The notes beneath the pieces were generated by a model. It searched no databases, was not told the DNA's origin, and saw only the letters and a program-made list of their open reading frames with translations. DNA of 57,231 nucleotides from Lachnospiraceae bacterium. GTDB lineage: Bacteria; Bacillota; Clostridia; Lachnospirales; Lachnospiraceae. Position 1 is the stretch's first letter. Every line of letters begins with the position of its first letter. The stretch covers positions 1 to 57,231 of the forward strand of contig CAADTT010000137.1 in assembly GCA_900752065.1 (NCBI GenBank), written 5' to 3'. Positions 16,988 to 27,500 of the stretch are shown here, piece by piece. A program made the position numbers and the translations under genes.

Positions 16988-17713
16988 TTACTCATATATA
17001 ATATACGCCAGCGCCGCATCGCTGTCACCGCTCCGGATCAGCTCCACGGTCGGCGTAACCTCCTGAATGTCACCTTCGGTTTCATCCTTATTACTGCTCT
17101 CGCTCTGGGCAGCCGTCTCCGTCTCTTCTCCGGCCGTCTGGCTGCTTCCGGCCATCCGTGCGGATTTCTTTCCTGTCACTTCCACATTGCTGCTGACGTA
17201 CAGGATCTTTCCGGGCACTTCTACTGCCATATCCTCGGAAAACACCATCATCGGATGATTCGAGCCCTCAAAAATCTCTTCTCTCTGTATTTCCTCTCCG
17301 ACAATCTTTCCTTTTTCTACCTGATAAAATCCGGTTTCAAAGCGGTAGCCGCCGTTGTTGTAGCCATCTGTAATATCGCCCACATAAAAATCTACGTTGT
17401 TGAAAGCAGCATAGTCCTTGTAAGAGGCATATTTCATAAAAAGCTCTACCTCTCCCTCTTCCCCGGTCTCAAACTTATCTATGGTAATGGTGTCCTCCCC
17501 TGCGTCACCATTATACTCTGCCACGCTGCTTTCTACGCTGGCTTTTAATTCTTCCGCATCATAGTAGCTCTGATCCAGCTTATCTATGACTGCCGCTGTC
17601 ACCGCCCCGTCCTTTCCAATGGAAACTGCCGTCTCCTCCGGTGAGAACTTGCTGCATCCCGTCAGCAGCCCAAGCGCCATGACAGTCAAAAATAACCCCT
17701 TAATCCTTTTCAT
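16988..17713 (-). CDS. Lipoprotein of unknown function
   Basis: The 241-residue protein has a lipoprotein signal peptide with lipobox L-T-G-C (Cys20). A mature domain of about 160 residues and a low-complexity Ser/Thr/Glu-rich linker near the C-terminus follow. No motif suggests an enzyme. It is bounded upstream by a hairpin-rich repeat and downstream by inverted-repeat copy B, so it is probably a single-gene transcript. Confidence 0.7.
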   Translation of the reverse strand: MKRIKGLFLTVMALGLLTGCSKFSPEETAVSIGKDGAVTAAVIDKLDQSYYDAEELKASVESSVAEYNGDAGEDTITIDKFETGEEGEVELFMKYASYKDYAAFNNVDFYVGDITDGYNNGGYRFETGFYQVEKGKIVGEEIQREEIFEGSNHPMMVFSEDMAVEVPGKILYVSSNVEVTGKKSARMAGSSQTAGEETETAAQSESSNKDETEGDIQEVTPTVELIRSGDSDAALAYIIYE

Positions 17714-17737
17714 TTATACCCTCCATAAATAATAAAT

Positions 17738-17865
17738 ATGCTTGTTTTCCTTCCGGTCGTCATACTTTGTATGACACCCTCCAGACCTCACGGTCTGTCT
17801 CTGACTTACCGGGTGAAAACAAATACTCCGCTTCGCTCCGTGCTTGTTTTCCTTCCGGTAAGTCA
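17738..17865. repeat. Hairpin-rich intergenic repeat unit
   Basis: A 19-base direct repeat TGCTTGTTTTCCTTCCGGT occurs at 17739-17757 and 17841-17859. GACTTACCGG near 17806 pairs with CCGGTAAGTC ending at 17865, as part of ~20-bp arms. Two small perfect hairpins (GTCATAC/GTATGAC and CAGAC/GTCTG) lie between. The unit lies between recO and the lipoprotein gene. Confidence 0.55.
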
Positions 17866-17895
17866 CATTATAATATCATATATCTGTATTTTCAA

Positions 17896-18645
17896 CTAAT
17901 TATTCCGGATACTTTGTAAAATATCCAGAGACCGGAAGGACTTTTCTATGTATTTTTTCCGAAAACGTCCGATGATCTCCTGAAACTCCCCCAAAACCTC
18001 CGGTGTTACTGTGAAGGTATACAGCTTCTGTACGGGTGTGGAGATCACATACTGCAGCGTATATACCGTAGATTCCAGAAGCGGGATCCCTCCCTGATCG
18101 TGGGAAGCGCAAAAACGGCATACCAGGCCGTCGCGCTTCGGCACATATGCGGACAGTTCCTCTTTTCTCCTGCACTCCACACAGGAGAACACCTCCGGAT
18201 ACTCCCCGTTCAGCACCATCGCTTTCAGTTCAAAGACAGAACGCACCAGCTCTTTATCCAGATGAGGATTCAGCAGCGCCCGCAGCGATACATACAGTAG
18301 CTTCAGCATCTCCGCCTCGTCGTTGTTTTCCCTGGTGTAGTAATCGGCAAATTCCATGAAATAGAACCCGTAATAGGCCCCTTCAAAGTCCTGCGCCAGC
18401 TCCCGGAAATAATTCTGCACCTCCGCCTGCACCATCGTGTAGGAATTTCTTCCTTCATAGAAGGAAAACTGCCCGAAACAGAAAGGATTCGCCGCAGCCA
18501 GCAGGCTTCCGTTCGGTTTTCTGGCGCCCCTGGCGAAAGCTGTGATCTTTCCCCTCTCCTTCGTCAGCACCACCACCCGTTTATCATATTCACCCATAGG
18601 AATCGCCGACAGTACCATCCCTGTCAGTTTCAGCAGCTCTTTCAT
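17896..18645 (-). CDS. recO: DNA repair protein RecO
   Basis: RecO works with RecR and RecF to load RecA onto SSB-coated single-stranded DNA. The 249-residue protein has an N-terminal OB fold (TGMVLSAIPMGEYDKRVVVLTKERGKITAFARGAR region). A helical C-terminal domain carries a zinc site of four cysteines: Cys155, Cys158, Cys176 and Cys179. Its start directly abuts the era stop, so the two are coupled as in many Firmicutes. Confidence 0.93.
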   Translation of the reverse strand: MKELLKLTGMVLSAIPMGEYDKRVVVLTKERGKITAFARGARKPNGSLLAAANPFCFGQFSFYEGRNSYTMVQAEVQNYFRELAQDFEGAYYGFYFMEFADYYTRENNDEAEMLKLLYVSLRALLNPHLDKELVRSVFELKAMVLNGEYPEVFSCVECRRKEELSAYVPKRDGLVCRFCASHDQGGIPLLESTVYTLQYVISTPVQKLYTFTVTPEVLGEFQEIIGRFRKKYIEKSFRSLDILQSIRNN

Positions 18646-19557
18646 TTAGATTTCCTTCTTATCGTATCCGAAATTTTTGATCAGAAAGTCACTGTCTCTC
18701 CAGTCCTTCTTCACCTTTACCCAGAGCTGGAGGTTCACCTTTCTCTCCAGCATATCCTCAATCTCATACCGGGCCGCAGCGCCGATCTTTTTCAGCATGG
18801 CGCCGCCTTTTCCAATAATGATTCCTTTATGGGAATCCTTCTCGCACACGATCGTCGCCTCAATGTCTGTGATATGCCCCTTTTTCCGCTCCTTCATCGC
18901 ATCCACGGATACAGCTATCCCGTGGGGGATTTCTTCATTCAGGCACCGCAGCGCCTTCTCCCGGATCAGTTCTGCCACAATCTGCCGCTGGGGCTGGTCT
19001 GTGACGGTATCCTCATCGTAAAACATCGGGCCGTAAGGCAGATATTTGAAAACCGTATCGATGATATCCTGAGTATTGATTCCTTTCAGTGCAGATACCG
19101 GAATGATCTCTGCAAAATCATAAATTTTCCGGTATTCATCGATAAATTTCAGAATCTCCTCCTTCTTTACGGTATCGATCTTATTGATGACCAGAATCAC
19201 CGGTGTCGTGGTTTTCGCAAGCTGTTCTGCAATATGACGCTCTCCCGCACCGATGAAGGTGCTTGGCTCTACCAGCCAGAGCACCACATCCACCTCGTTC
19301 ACAGTGCGCTCCGCCACATTTACCATATATTCTCCCAGCTTATTCTTCGCCTTATGGATACCCGGCGTGTCCAGAAACACGATCTGCCCCTGATCACAGG
19401 TGTAAACTGTCTGAATCCTGTTTCTGGTGGTCTGAGGTTTGCTGGATGTGATCGCAATCTTCTGCCCGATCAGATGATTCATCAGCGTGGACTTTCCCAC
19501 ATTTGGCCTGCCGATCAGGGTTACAAACCCTGACTTGCAGCTATTCCTGTTACTCAT
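18646..19557 (-). CDS. era: GTPase Era
   Basis: Era binds 16S rRNA and assists 30S maturation. The 303-residue protein has G1 GRPNVGKS (16-23), G3 DTPGIH and G4 NKID. The C-terminal KH domain contains GIIIGKGGAMLKKIG. The length is typical. It is followed immediately by recO. Confidence 0.97.
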   Translation of the reverse strand: MSNRNSCKSGFVTLIGRPNVGKSTLMNHLIGQKIAITSSKPQTTRNRIQTVYTCDQGQIVFLDTPGIHKAKNKLGEYMVNVAERTVNEVDVVLWLVEPSTFIGAGERHIAEQLAKTTTPVILVINKIDTVKKEEILKFIDEYRKIYDFAEIIPVSALKGINTQDIIDTVFKYLPYGPMFYDEDTVTDQPQRQIVAELIREKALRCLNEEIPHGIAVSVDAMKERKKGHITDIEATIVCEKDSHKGIIIGKGGAMLKKIGAAARYEIEDMLERKVNLQLWVKVKKDWRDSDFLIKNFGYDKKEI

Positions 19558-19625
19558 ACTCTTTCCTCCTGATCTTTGTCCGAATGGCTTTCCTTTCCGG
19601 TATGCCAGCCGCTCTTGTACAAGAC

Positions 19626-22538
19626 TTAACCTACAAAGGGAACCAGCTCTGTAAACAGCTCTTTTTCCTTTGCCAGCTTCTCCTCATTTCCGATAACGCA
19701 GATATTTCCCTGTGAGAGCACCGCTTCCAGCAGGTCTGCCAGAGCCCGGATGGATTCCTGATCTGCCTGCAGGACCTCGTCTCTCTCCTTCTGAAAATCC
19801 TCATAAGTCATGCCGTTCATGAAGGCATTCAGGGAGCGGAGTCCCTTCGCCATCGGTGTAAGGGGCGTATCCAGCTCGCTGATCGCACCGATGATATACT
19901 TCGTCATATCTCTCTGGCTCACGGTGAAGTTTCTCACATAGTCTGCCACGCCCTCAAACACCTGGTTCGTCCGCTCCAGATGCGGATCACGGTAAGATAC
20001 AAAATAGGTATCGCCCTGCATCCCGAAACCGCCCATACATCCATAGGCTCCTCCCTTCACACGAACATTTTCCCAGAGATATCCATAGCCCAGGATCACC
20101 TTCAATATCCGCAGCGCCCCCGTATAGGAGAATCCCGCCGTCCGGTAGTTGCCGGACCTCGCCACATACTGGATTTTCGCGGATGTCTGGAAGCCCTCAT
20201 TTTTCTGTCCTACAGCCTGGATCTGTTCCTGGACCTCAAGTCCTCCCTCCGGCAGCTTTTCCTTCAGAGCCTTCACCAGTTCCTGCGCCTTCTGAAAGCC
20301 TTCTTTTTCCGCCGTACAGCTTACCGTCAGCGTATCCTTCCGGAACAGTGCAGACACCAGCTCCTTCAAAATGACGATCAGCTCTGTCTTCCTCTCGTCA
20401 AAATGTTCTTCGATATCCTCTGCCAGCTTATAAAACGCCACGCCTCCCACTGCTTCATTGAAGGCTGCTACGTTGGAAAAGTAGGACATGGAGCGGAGAG
20501 CAGCCGTCGTATGGCCTGCAGAATTCAAATGCATCTGCAGCCGGGACTTGAGCTGCGCCACAATCTCATAGAGACGTTTCTCATCCTCCAGCTTTGAGGT
20601 AAAGAGAATCTCTTCCGCCATCTTTCCTACAAATTCCATTTCCCCGTACAGAGTCTTTGCCCGCAGAGAAAAGGCTGTCCGGTACACGCCCGGCTCTTTT
20701 CTGTTCGGGAAGACATCGATCGCCGTATAAATGCCCCCGGTACGCATATTGATCTCATTAAACAGTTCGCCATAGGAATACTTTTCCGTATCCACCATGC
20801 CCAGAACCGCCTTCAGGATTCCCAGATACGGCAGGTGTTCCTTCTTCACATAGCGGGTGTCAAACATCAGGTTCAGATAAGCGATCCCGTTCGTAAAGAT
20901 ATCGTGGTGAAGCATCTGCGTATCTCCGATATGATATTCCCGGTTATACAGAGGCTGTGCTTCCCGTCCGATCTCCTCCCGGGAAAGCATCGGGATGGCC
21001 TTCAGTTCTTCCTCCGTGGAGGGAGTCTCCTGGAATTTCGCCAGCTTCTCTGTCTTTTCGATCAGCTCCCCGATCTCCTCCGGACTGAGGGACGCCTTAT
21101 AAGCAGCAAGCTTTTCCCTGACCTCCTCCTCCATCTTCGCCGTCAATCCCTTCTCCGGCTCCACGATCACTACGGTCGCATGGGTATTTTCCAGAAGATA
21201 TTTCCGGATCAGCCCTTCGAAATATCCTGTCCCCACCTGTTCCTTCAAAAATTCAAACACTGAAAGCTGACGCAGATAGTCAAAGGGCCGCGTCTCATCA
21301 TACAGCCAGGAATCCATCATATCGATCCCGTACATCAGTCCCTTCGGGAATGTGCCGTAGTCCGCCTCACGGAACCGGAATTCCATATAGTTGATACCGG
21401 CCCGCAGTGCCTTTTCATTTATACCCTTCTCTGCGATCTCCGTCAATACCTCCCGTATGGTTTTCAGGAAAAGCTCTTTTTTATCCAGATTCGAATTTTT
21501 CGCAATCACTGAAAACATAGGCTGGTAAGTGCCGCTGTCATAGGATCCCATGATGTCTTTTCCCACCTTCGCATCCAGCAGAGCCTGCTTTAAAGGCGCC
21601 CCCGGTGCGGAAAGCAGCGCATACTCAATGACTGCAAAAGCATTCGCCAGCTTCACATCCAGGCTTGTTCCGATGGATGCATTGAAGGAAAGATAAGTAT
21701 TATCCTCCAGCGAATCTGTGTTTGAGATGGAATATTTTTTCCTGATCTCCCGCGGCTCTTCAAAAGGCGGCTGCAGTGCAATTTCTGAGTCAATCTCCAT
21801 AGCATCAAATTTACAGAGATATTCCCTGTCCAGCCATGCCAGCTTTTCTTCTATATTGATATCTCCATATAAATAAATGTAGCTGTTTGACGGATGATAA
21901 TACCGGCTGTGAAAGCCTAAAAACTCTGAGTATTTCAGGTCCGGGATACGCTCAGGATCTCCGCCGGATTCATTTCCATAGGTGGTATCCGGGTAAAGGG
22001 AATTCAGGATCTCCCGATCCAGCACATCCTCCGGCGAAGAATATGCCCCTTTCATTTCATTATATACTACGCCATTATAAGTCAGCTCCTCCTCCGGGCT
22101 TTCCAGATGATAGCTCCATCCCTCCTGCCGGAAGATTTCTTCCTTCTCATAAATGTTCGTAAAAAATACCGCATCCATATACACATGCATCAGGTTCATA
22201 AAATCCGCATCATTACAGCTTGCCACCGGGTACATCGTCTTGTCCGGATAAGTCATGGCATTTAAAAAGGTATTCAGAGAACCTTTCACTAATTCCACAA
22301 AGGGGTCCTTGGAAGGAAAACGCTTACTTCCGCACAGGACACTGTGTTCCAGGATATGGGCTACGCCGGTGCTGTCCGAGGGTGTGGTGCGGAAAGTAAT
22401 ATGAAACACCTTATTTTCATCGTCATTCAAAAGAACGCAGATGCGCGCTCCGCTCTTCACATGCCGAAAAAGGTAGCCGTGAGAATGGATATCCGGCAGT
22501 TCTTCCTCCTGCAGCAGTTTATAATTTTTGATCTCCAT
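19626..22538 (-). CDS. M16C-family zinc metallopeptidase (presequence-protease-like)
   Basis: The 970-residue protein is a full-length M16C peptidase made of four homologous domains in one chain. The inverted zinc motif is H61-I-L-E64-H65, with Glu161 in NEMKGAYSSPED as the likely third ligand. The second half has the inactive-partner features (GGAYGCMGGFG). Related enzymes form a closed chamber and degrade short unfolded peptides. No signal peptide is seen, so it is probably cytosolic. It is upstream of era but separated by about 68 bases. Confidence 0.92.
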   Translation of the reverse strand: MEIKNYKLLQEEELPDIHSHGYLFRHVKSGARICVLLNDDENKVFHITFRTTPSDSTGVAHILEHSVLCGSKRFPSKDPFVELVKGSLNTFLNAMTYPDKTMYPVASCNDADFMNLMHVYMDAVFFTNIYEKEEIFRQEGWSYHLESPEEELTYNGVVYNEMKGAYSSPEDVLDREILNSLYPDTTYGNESGGDPERIPDLKYSEFLGFHSRYYHPSNSYIYLYGDINIEEKLAWLDREYLCKFDAMEIDSEIALQPPFEEPREIRKKYSISNTDSLEDNTYLSFNASIGTSLDVKLANAFAVIEYALLSAPGAPLKQALLDAKVGKDIMGSYDSGTYQPMFSVIAKNSNLDKKELFLKTIREVLTEIAEKGINEKALRAGINYMEFRFREADYGTFPKGLMYGIDMMDSWLYDETRPFDYLRQLSVFEFLKEQVGTGYFEGLIRKYLLENTHATVVIVEPEKGLTAKMEEEVREKLAAYKASLSPEEIGELIEKTEKLAKFQETPSTEEELKAIPMLSREEIGREAQPLYNREYHIGDTQMLHHDIFTNGIAYLNLMFDTRYVKKEHLPYLGILKAVLGMVDTEKYSYGELFNEINMRTGGIYTAIDVFPNRKEPGVYRTAFSLRAKTLYGEMEFVGKMAEEILFTSKLEDEKRLYEIVAQLKSRLQMHLNSAGHTTAALRSMSYFSNVAAFNEAVGGVAFYKLAEDIEEHFDERKTELIVILKELVSALFRKDTLTVSCTAEKEGFQKAQELVKALKEKLPEGGLEVQEQIQAVGQKNEGFQTSAKIQYVARSGNYRTAGFSYTGALRILKVILGYGYLWENVRVKGGAYGCMGGFGMQGDTYFVSYRDPHLERTNQVFEGVADYVRNFTVSQRDMTKYIIGAISELDTPLTPMAKGLRSLNAFMNGMTYEDFQKERDEVLQADQESIRALADLLEAVLSQGNICVIGNEEKLAKEKELFTELVPFVG

Positions 22539-22666
22539 TTAAGTCATTCCTCCATGTATGGTTTTATCTTCATTATTTCGCCCATTATAGCATTTATTCA
22601 GCAGTGATGCAAATAGTACAATTCAGCCAAAACGCCATGCAAGAAAGTAACTTCACGATTTTCTTA

Positions 22667-22695
22667 TTTACTTTTTCCCGAAAATGAGCTAGTAT
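22667..22695 (+). promoter_or_regulatory. Promoter of PPi-phosphofructokinase
   Basis: TTTACT (22667-22672), a 17-base spacer and TAGTAT (22690-22695) lie about 47 bases before the start codon. Confidence 0.6.
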
Positions 22696-22741
22696 TTTAA
22701 AGAAAGAAACAAAAATTTTATTAAAAAAGGAGTAATGAGAC

Positions 22742-24400
22742 ATGAATCTTTCACCACTTCAGAAAGCAAGATATGAGTATGCCCCGAAGCTCCCCGGAAT
22801 GCTTCGGAACGGTATCGCAGAAATCTGTGTTAAGGAAGGCGCAGAGACCGCAAGCGTAGCGGATCAGGATAAGATCAAAGCTCTTTTCCCGAACACATAT
22901 GGCAAGAAAGAGATCACCTTCGAGAAGGGCCAGAACACATCGGCTCCGAAGAAGCAGGTTGTAGGCGTGATCCTGTCAGGCGGACAGGCTCCCGGCGGAC
23001 ACAACGTTGTGTGCGGCCTCTACGATGCTCTGAAAGCTACAGACAAGGACAATGAGCTCTACGGCTTCAAGGGCGGTCCCAGCGGACTGCTCGAGGATGA
23101 CTATCTCATCTTTACCGACGAGTACATTGACCAGTACCGCAACACCGGCGGCTTCGACATCATCGGTTCCGGCCGTACAAAGCTGGAGACCAAAGAACAG
23201 TTTGCAGTAGCTGCTGAGGTCTGCAAAAAGCACGGCATCACCGCTATCGTAATCATCGGCGGCGACGACTCCAACACCAACGCAGCCGTACTCGCCGAGT
23301 ACATGGCTGCAAACAACACCGGCGTACAGGTGATCGGATGCCCGAAGACCATCGACGGCGACCTGAAAAATGAGGATATCGAGGCCTCCTTTGGTTTCGA
23401 TACTGCTACCAAGACCTACTCCGAGCTGATTGGAAATATCGAGAGAGACGCCAACTCTGCAAAGAAGTACTGGCACTTCGTAAAGGTAATGGGCCGCAGC
23501 GCATCCCACGTAGCTCTGGAGTGCGCACTGGAGACCCAGCCGAACATCTGTCTGATCGGCGAAGAGGTAGCGGAGAAGAAGATGTCCCTGGCACAGCTCA
23601 CCAACTACATCGCGGATTCCGTAGAGAAGAGAGCAGCAAACGGGGATAACTTCGGCGTGGCCATCATCCCCGAGGGCATTGTAGAGTTCGTTCCTGAATT
23701 CTCTGTTCTGATCTCCGAGATCAACGAGCTTCTGGCCGGCAGCAAGACCGACGAGTTCAACGCTCTTCCGAGCTGGGCTGACAAGTATGCTTTCATCGAA
23801 AAAGGTCTGACCAAGGAATCCATGGCGGTATTCGCAATGCTTCCGCAGGGTATCCAGCAGCAGCTCTTCCTCGAGAGAGACCCGCACGGCAACGTACAGG
23901 TTTCCCTGATCGAGTCTGAGAAGCTCTTCTCCGAGCTGGTAAAAGAAGAGCTGGCAAAGAGAAAGGCAGCCGGAACCTACAAGGGCAAATTCGGCGCACA
24001 GCATCACTTCTTCGGTTATGAAGGAAGATGTGCATTCCCGTCAAACTTTGACGCAGACTACTGCTACTCCCTGGGCTACAACGCATTCATGCTGATCCAG
24101 TACGGCTACAACGGATACCTCTCCAAGGTTTCCAATATCTCCAAACCGGCTGAGGAGTGGGTTGCAGGCGGTATGCCCATCACCAAGATGATGAACATGG
24201 AGAGAAGAAACGGCGAGGACAAGCCGGTAATCCGCAAAGCACTGGTAGAGCTGGACGGCAAGCCCTTCAAATACTTCGAGGCACACAGAGATCAGTGGGC
24301 TGTAGAGACATGCTTCACCTACCCGGGTGCCATTCAGTATTACGGCCCCGCAGAGGTATGTGACCTGACCACCAGGACACTGGCGCTTGAGAAAGGCTGA
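22742..24400 (+). CDS. pfp: Pyrophosphate-dependent 6-phosphofructokinase
   Basis: The enzyme phosphorylates fructose 6-phosphate reversibly with pyrophosphate. The 552-residue length is that of the long clade found in clostridia and plants. The donor site reads GGDDSN (173-178), with Asp176 where ATP enzymes have Gly, and Lys202 precedes TIDGD (203-207). Both residues are hallmarks of pyrophosphate use; Asp205 is the catalytic base. MGRSASHVALE contributes to the sugar-phosphate site. Codon use is strongly biased to C/G-ending codons compared with neighbours, suggesting high expression. Confidence 0.95.
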   Translation: MNLSPLQKARYEYAPKLPGMLRNGIAEICVKEGAETASVADQDKIKALFPNTYGKKEITFEKGQNTSAPKKQVVGVILSGGQAPGGHNVVCGLYDALKATDKDNELYGFKGGPSGLLEDDYLIFTDEYIDQYRNTGGFDIIGSGRTKLETKEQFAVAAEVCKKHGITAIVIIGGDDSNTNAAVLAEYMAANNTGVQVIGCPKTIDGDLKNEDIEASFGFDTATKTYSELIGNIERDANSAKKYWHFVKVMGRSASHVALECALETQPNICLIGEEVAEKKMSLAQLTNYIADSVEKRAANGDNFGVAIIPEGIVEFVPEFSVLISEINELLAGSKTDEFNALPSWADKYAFIEKGLTKESMAVFAMLPQGIQQQLFLERDPHGNVQVSLIESEKLFSELVKEELAKRKAAGTYKGKFGAQHHFFGYEGRCAFPSNFDADYCYSLGYNAFMLIQYGYNGYLSKVSNISKPAEEWVAGGMPITKMMNMERRNGEDKPVIRKALVELDGKPFKYFEAHRDQWAVETCFTYPGAIQYYGPAEVCDLTTRTLALEKG

Positions 24401-24476
24401 TATATCATATAAAATTTGATACAAAAAAGGCAGGCGTTAACGCTGGAATCTGGCTCATTGCCTGCGAGACTAAAAA

Positions 24477-24510
24477 AGGAACGGACACTTTCGTGCCCGT
24501 TCCTTTTTTA
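24477..24510. terminator. Bidirectional terminator between pfp and nifJ
   Basis: GGAACGG (24478-24484) pairs with CCGTTCC (24497-24503), with an inner CAC/GTG stem. T runs occur on both strands. Confidence 0.8.
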
Positions 24511-24527
24511 TATGCTTTTCGTTAATC

Positions 24528-27500
24528 TTATTTGTCCTCGCCACCGTGAAGAACAATCAGCTTCTTCAGGTACTCATAACGCTCAGAAGCCTCTCCCTCA
24601 TTCTTAGCGAAGAGTCTCTTAGCCTTCTCAGGGTTGGAGCGCATCAGGGAGTTGTAACGAACCTCACCGTTCAGGAACTCCTGATAATCTCCTGCCGGAG
24701 CCTTGTTGTCCAGAGTGAATGCCGGTTTTCCTTCAGCCTTCAATGCAGGATTGAAGCGGAAGTTATGCCAGTAACCACACTTAACTGCCAGCTCTTCCTC
24801 CGTCTGAGCCTTGCTCATGCCCTTCTTGATACCATGGTTGATACACGGAGCGTAAGCAATGATCAGTGACGGTCCCGGATATGCCTCAGCCTCTGCGATC
24901 GCTTTTACGGTCTGGTTGAAGTCAGCGCCCATGGAGATCTGTGCTACATATACATAGCCATAGCTCATAGCGATGCTTGCCATATCCTTCTTCTTAACCT
25001 CTTTACCGCCTGCTGCGAACTGTGCAACTGCACCTGTCGGCGTAGACTTGGAGGACTGTCCGCCTGTGTTGGAGTAAACCTCGGTATCGAATACCAGAAC
25101 GTTGATATCCTGTCCGCTTGCCAGTACATGGTCAACGCCGCCGAATCCGATATCATATGCCCATCCATCACCACCGAAGATCCACTGGGACTTCTTAGCC
25201 AGGAAGTCTTTGTCCTTCAGGATCTCCTGCGCTTTCTCACATCCGCACGCTTCCAGAGCTGCTACCAGTTTATCGGTAGCCGGACCATTTGTCACGCCTG
25301 ATGCGAAAGTATCCAGCCATTCCTGGCCTGCTGCCTTAACAGCTTCATTTGTTCCGTTTGCTACCAGGTCTTCTACCTTTGTCTTCAGGCCGTTTCTCAG
25401 AGCCTTCTGAGCCAGCAGCATACCGTATCCAAACTCTGCGTTATCCTCGAACAGTGAGTTGCCCCATGCAGGACCCTGTCCCTTCGCATTTACGGTGTAC
25501 GGTGTGGACGGTGAAGAGTTACCCCAGATAGAGGAGCATCCTGTAGCGTTTGCGATATACATTCTGTCACCGAAGAGCTGTGTAACCAGTTTTGCGTACG
25601 GTGTCTCACCGCAGCCTGCACATGCGCCTGAGAACTCAAGCAACGGCTGTTTAAACTGGCTTCCCTTTACGGTGTTCTCTTTAAATTTCTCAACAACGTC
25701 AGCCTTTGCAGGTAATTCAACTGCATAATCGAAGTATTTCTGCAGGCCGGCATTTGCTTCCATATTCTCCATAGCCAGAGCCTTCGCGCCCTTCTTGCCC
25801 GGACATACATTTGCACAGGAGCCGCATCCGGTACAGTCATAAGCTGACATAACGATTGCGAACTTGTAATTTGCCATGCCTGTCATCGGAAGTGTCTTCA
25901 TGCCTTCCGGAGCTGCAGCAGCCTCTTCCTCAGTAAGAGCTACCGGACGGATAACTGCGTGCGGACATACATAAGAACAACGGTTACACTGGATACAGTT
26001 CTCCGGATTCCATACCGGAACATCTACTGCGATACCGCGCTTCTCATATGCAGCAGTACCGGACGGTGTCGTACCATCTACATAATCCTTGAATGCGGAT
26101 ACCGGAAGGCTGTTTCCTTCCTGAGCGTTTACCTTGCTCTGGATATTGTTTACAAAATCAATAACATCTTTTCTTCCGTTTTCTGCAACAGATACAGCCA
26201 GACCTTCATCTGCTGCGTCCTTCCAGCTTTCCGGAACGTTCACTTCTACAACCTGCTTAGCGCCGGCGTCGATCGCGTCGTAGTTCATCTGTACGATCGC
26301 ATCGCCCTTTCTTCCGTATGTAGCCTTAGCCGCTGCCTTCATCAAATCGATTGCCTGCTCCTCAGGAATGATGCTTGCAAGTTTAAAGAATGCTGACTGA
26401 AGCACGGTGTTGATACGTCCGCCAAGTCCGATCTCCTTACCGATCTTGATACCGTCGATCACGTAGAACTTGATGTTGTGGTTCGCAATAAAGCTCTTAA
26501 CCTGTCCCGGAAGATGCTTCTCAAGTCCTTCCATATCCCACGGACAGTTCAGCAGGAAGGTACCGCCGTCTACCAGCTCCTGAACCATGTTGTATTTGTT
26601 CACATAGGACGGATTGTGACATGCTACGAAGTTTGCCTGCTTGATCAGATAGGTGGATTTGATCGGGCTCTTACCGAAACGAAGGTGAGACATGGTAACA
26701 CCGCCGGATTTCTTGGAGTCATAATCAAAGTATGCCTGCGCATACATGTCTGTGTTATCACCAATGATCTTGATGGAGTTCTTATTTGCGCCTACCGTAC
26801 CGTCTGCGCCCAGTCCCCAGAACTTACAGTTGATGGTTCCTTCCGGTGTGGTAACCAGCGGAGCGCCAACTTCCAGAGACAGATTGGTTACATCATCCAC
26901 GATACCTACGGTGAATTTTGCTTTTTCTGTGTTGTTAAATACTGCTACGATCTGTGCAGGTGTCGTATCCTTGGAAGCCAGTCCATAACGTCCGGAGAAA
27001 ATCGGAACCGCATCGAACTTCGTTCCCTTCAGAGCTGCTACCACATCCAGATACAGCGGCTCGCCAAGTGCTCCCGGCTCTTTTGTTCTGTCTAATACGC
27101 TGATTCTCTTAACAGACTCCGGAATCGCTTCGATCAGTGCTTCTGCGGAGAACGGTCTGTAGAGACGAACCTTTACCACGCCGACCTTCTCGCCTGCTGC
27201 TGTCAGATAGTCGATCGTCTCATCAATGGTATCACATACGGAGCCCATAGCGATGATAACGCTCTCGGCATCCTCTGCGCCATAGTAGTTGAATAATTTA
27301 TAGTTTGTACCGATCTTCTCATTTACCTTGTCCATGTATTTCTGAACGATAGCCGGCATCGCATCGTAGTACGGGTTGCATGCCTCTCTTGCCTGGAAGA
27401 AGATATCGGAGTTCTGTGCAGAACCTCTCTGGCACGGATGGTTCGGATTCAGGGCATTTCTTCTGAATGCGTCAACTGCTTCCATGTTTACCATTTCCTT

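Noticed and set aside
22976..24007. Minus-strand frame of 343 codons inside pfp
   Set aside because: It is a shadow of the strongly codon-biased pfp gene; the protein has no recognisable domain.
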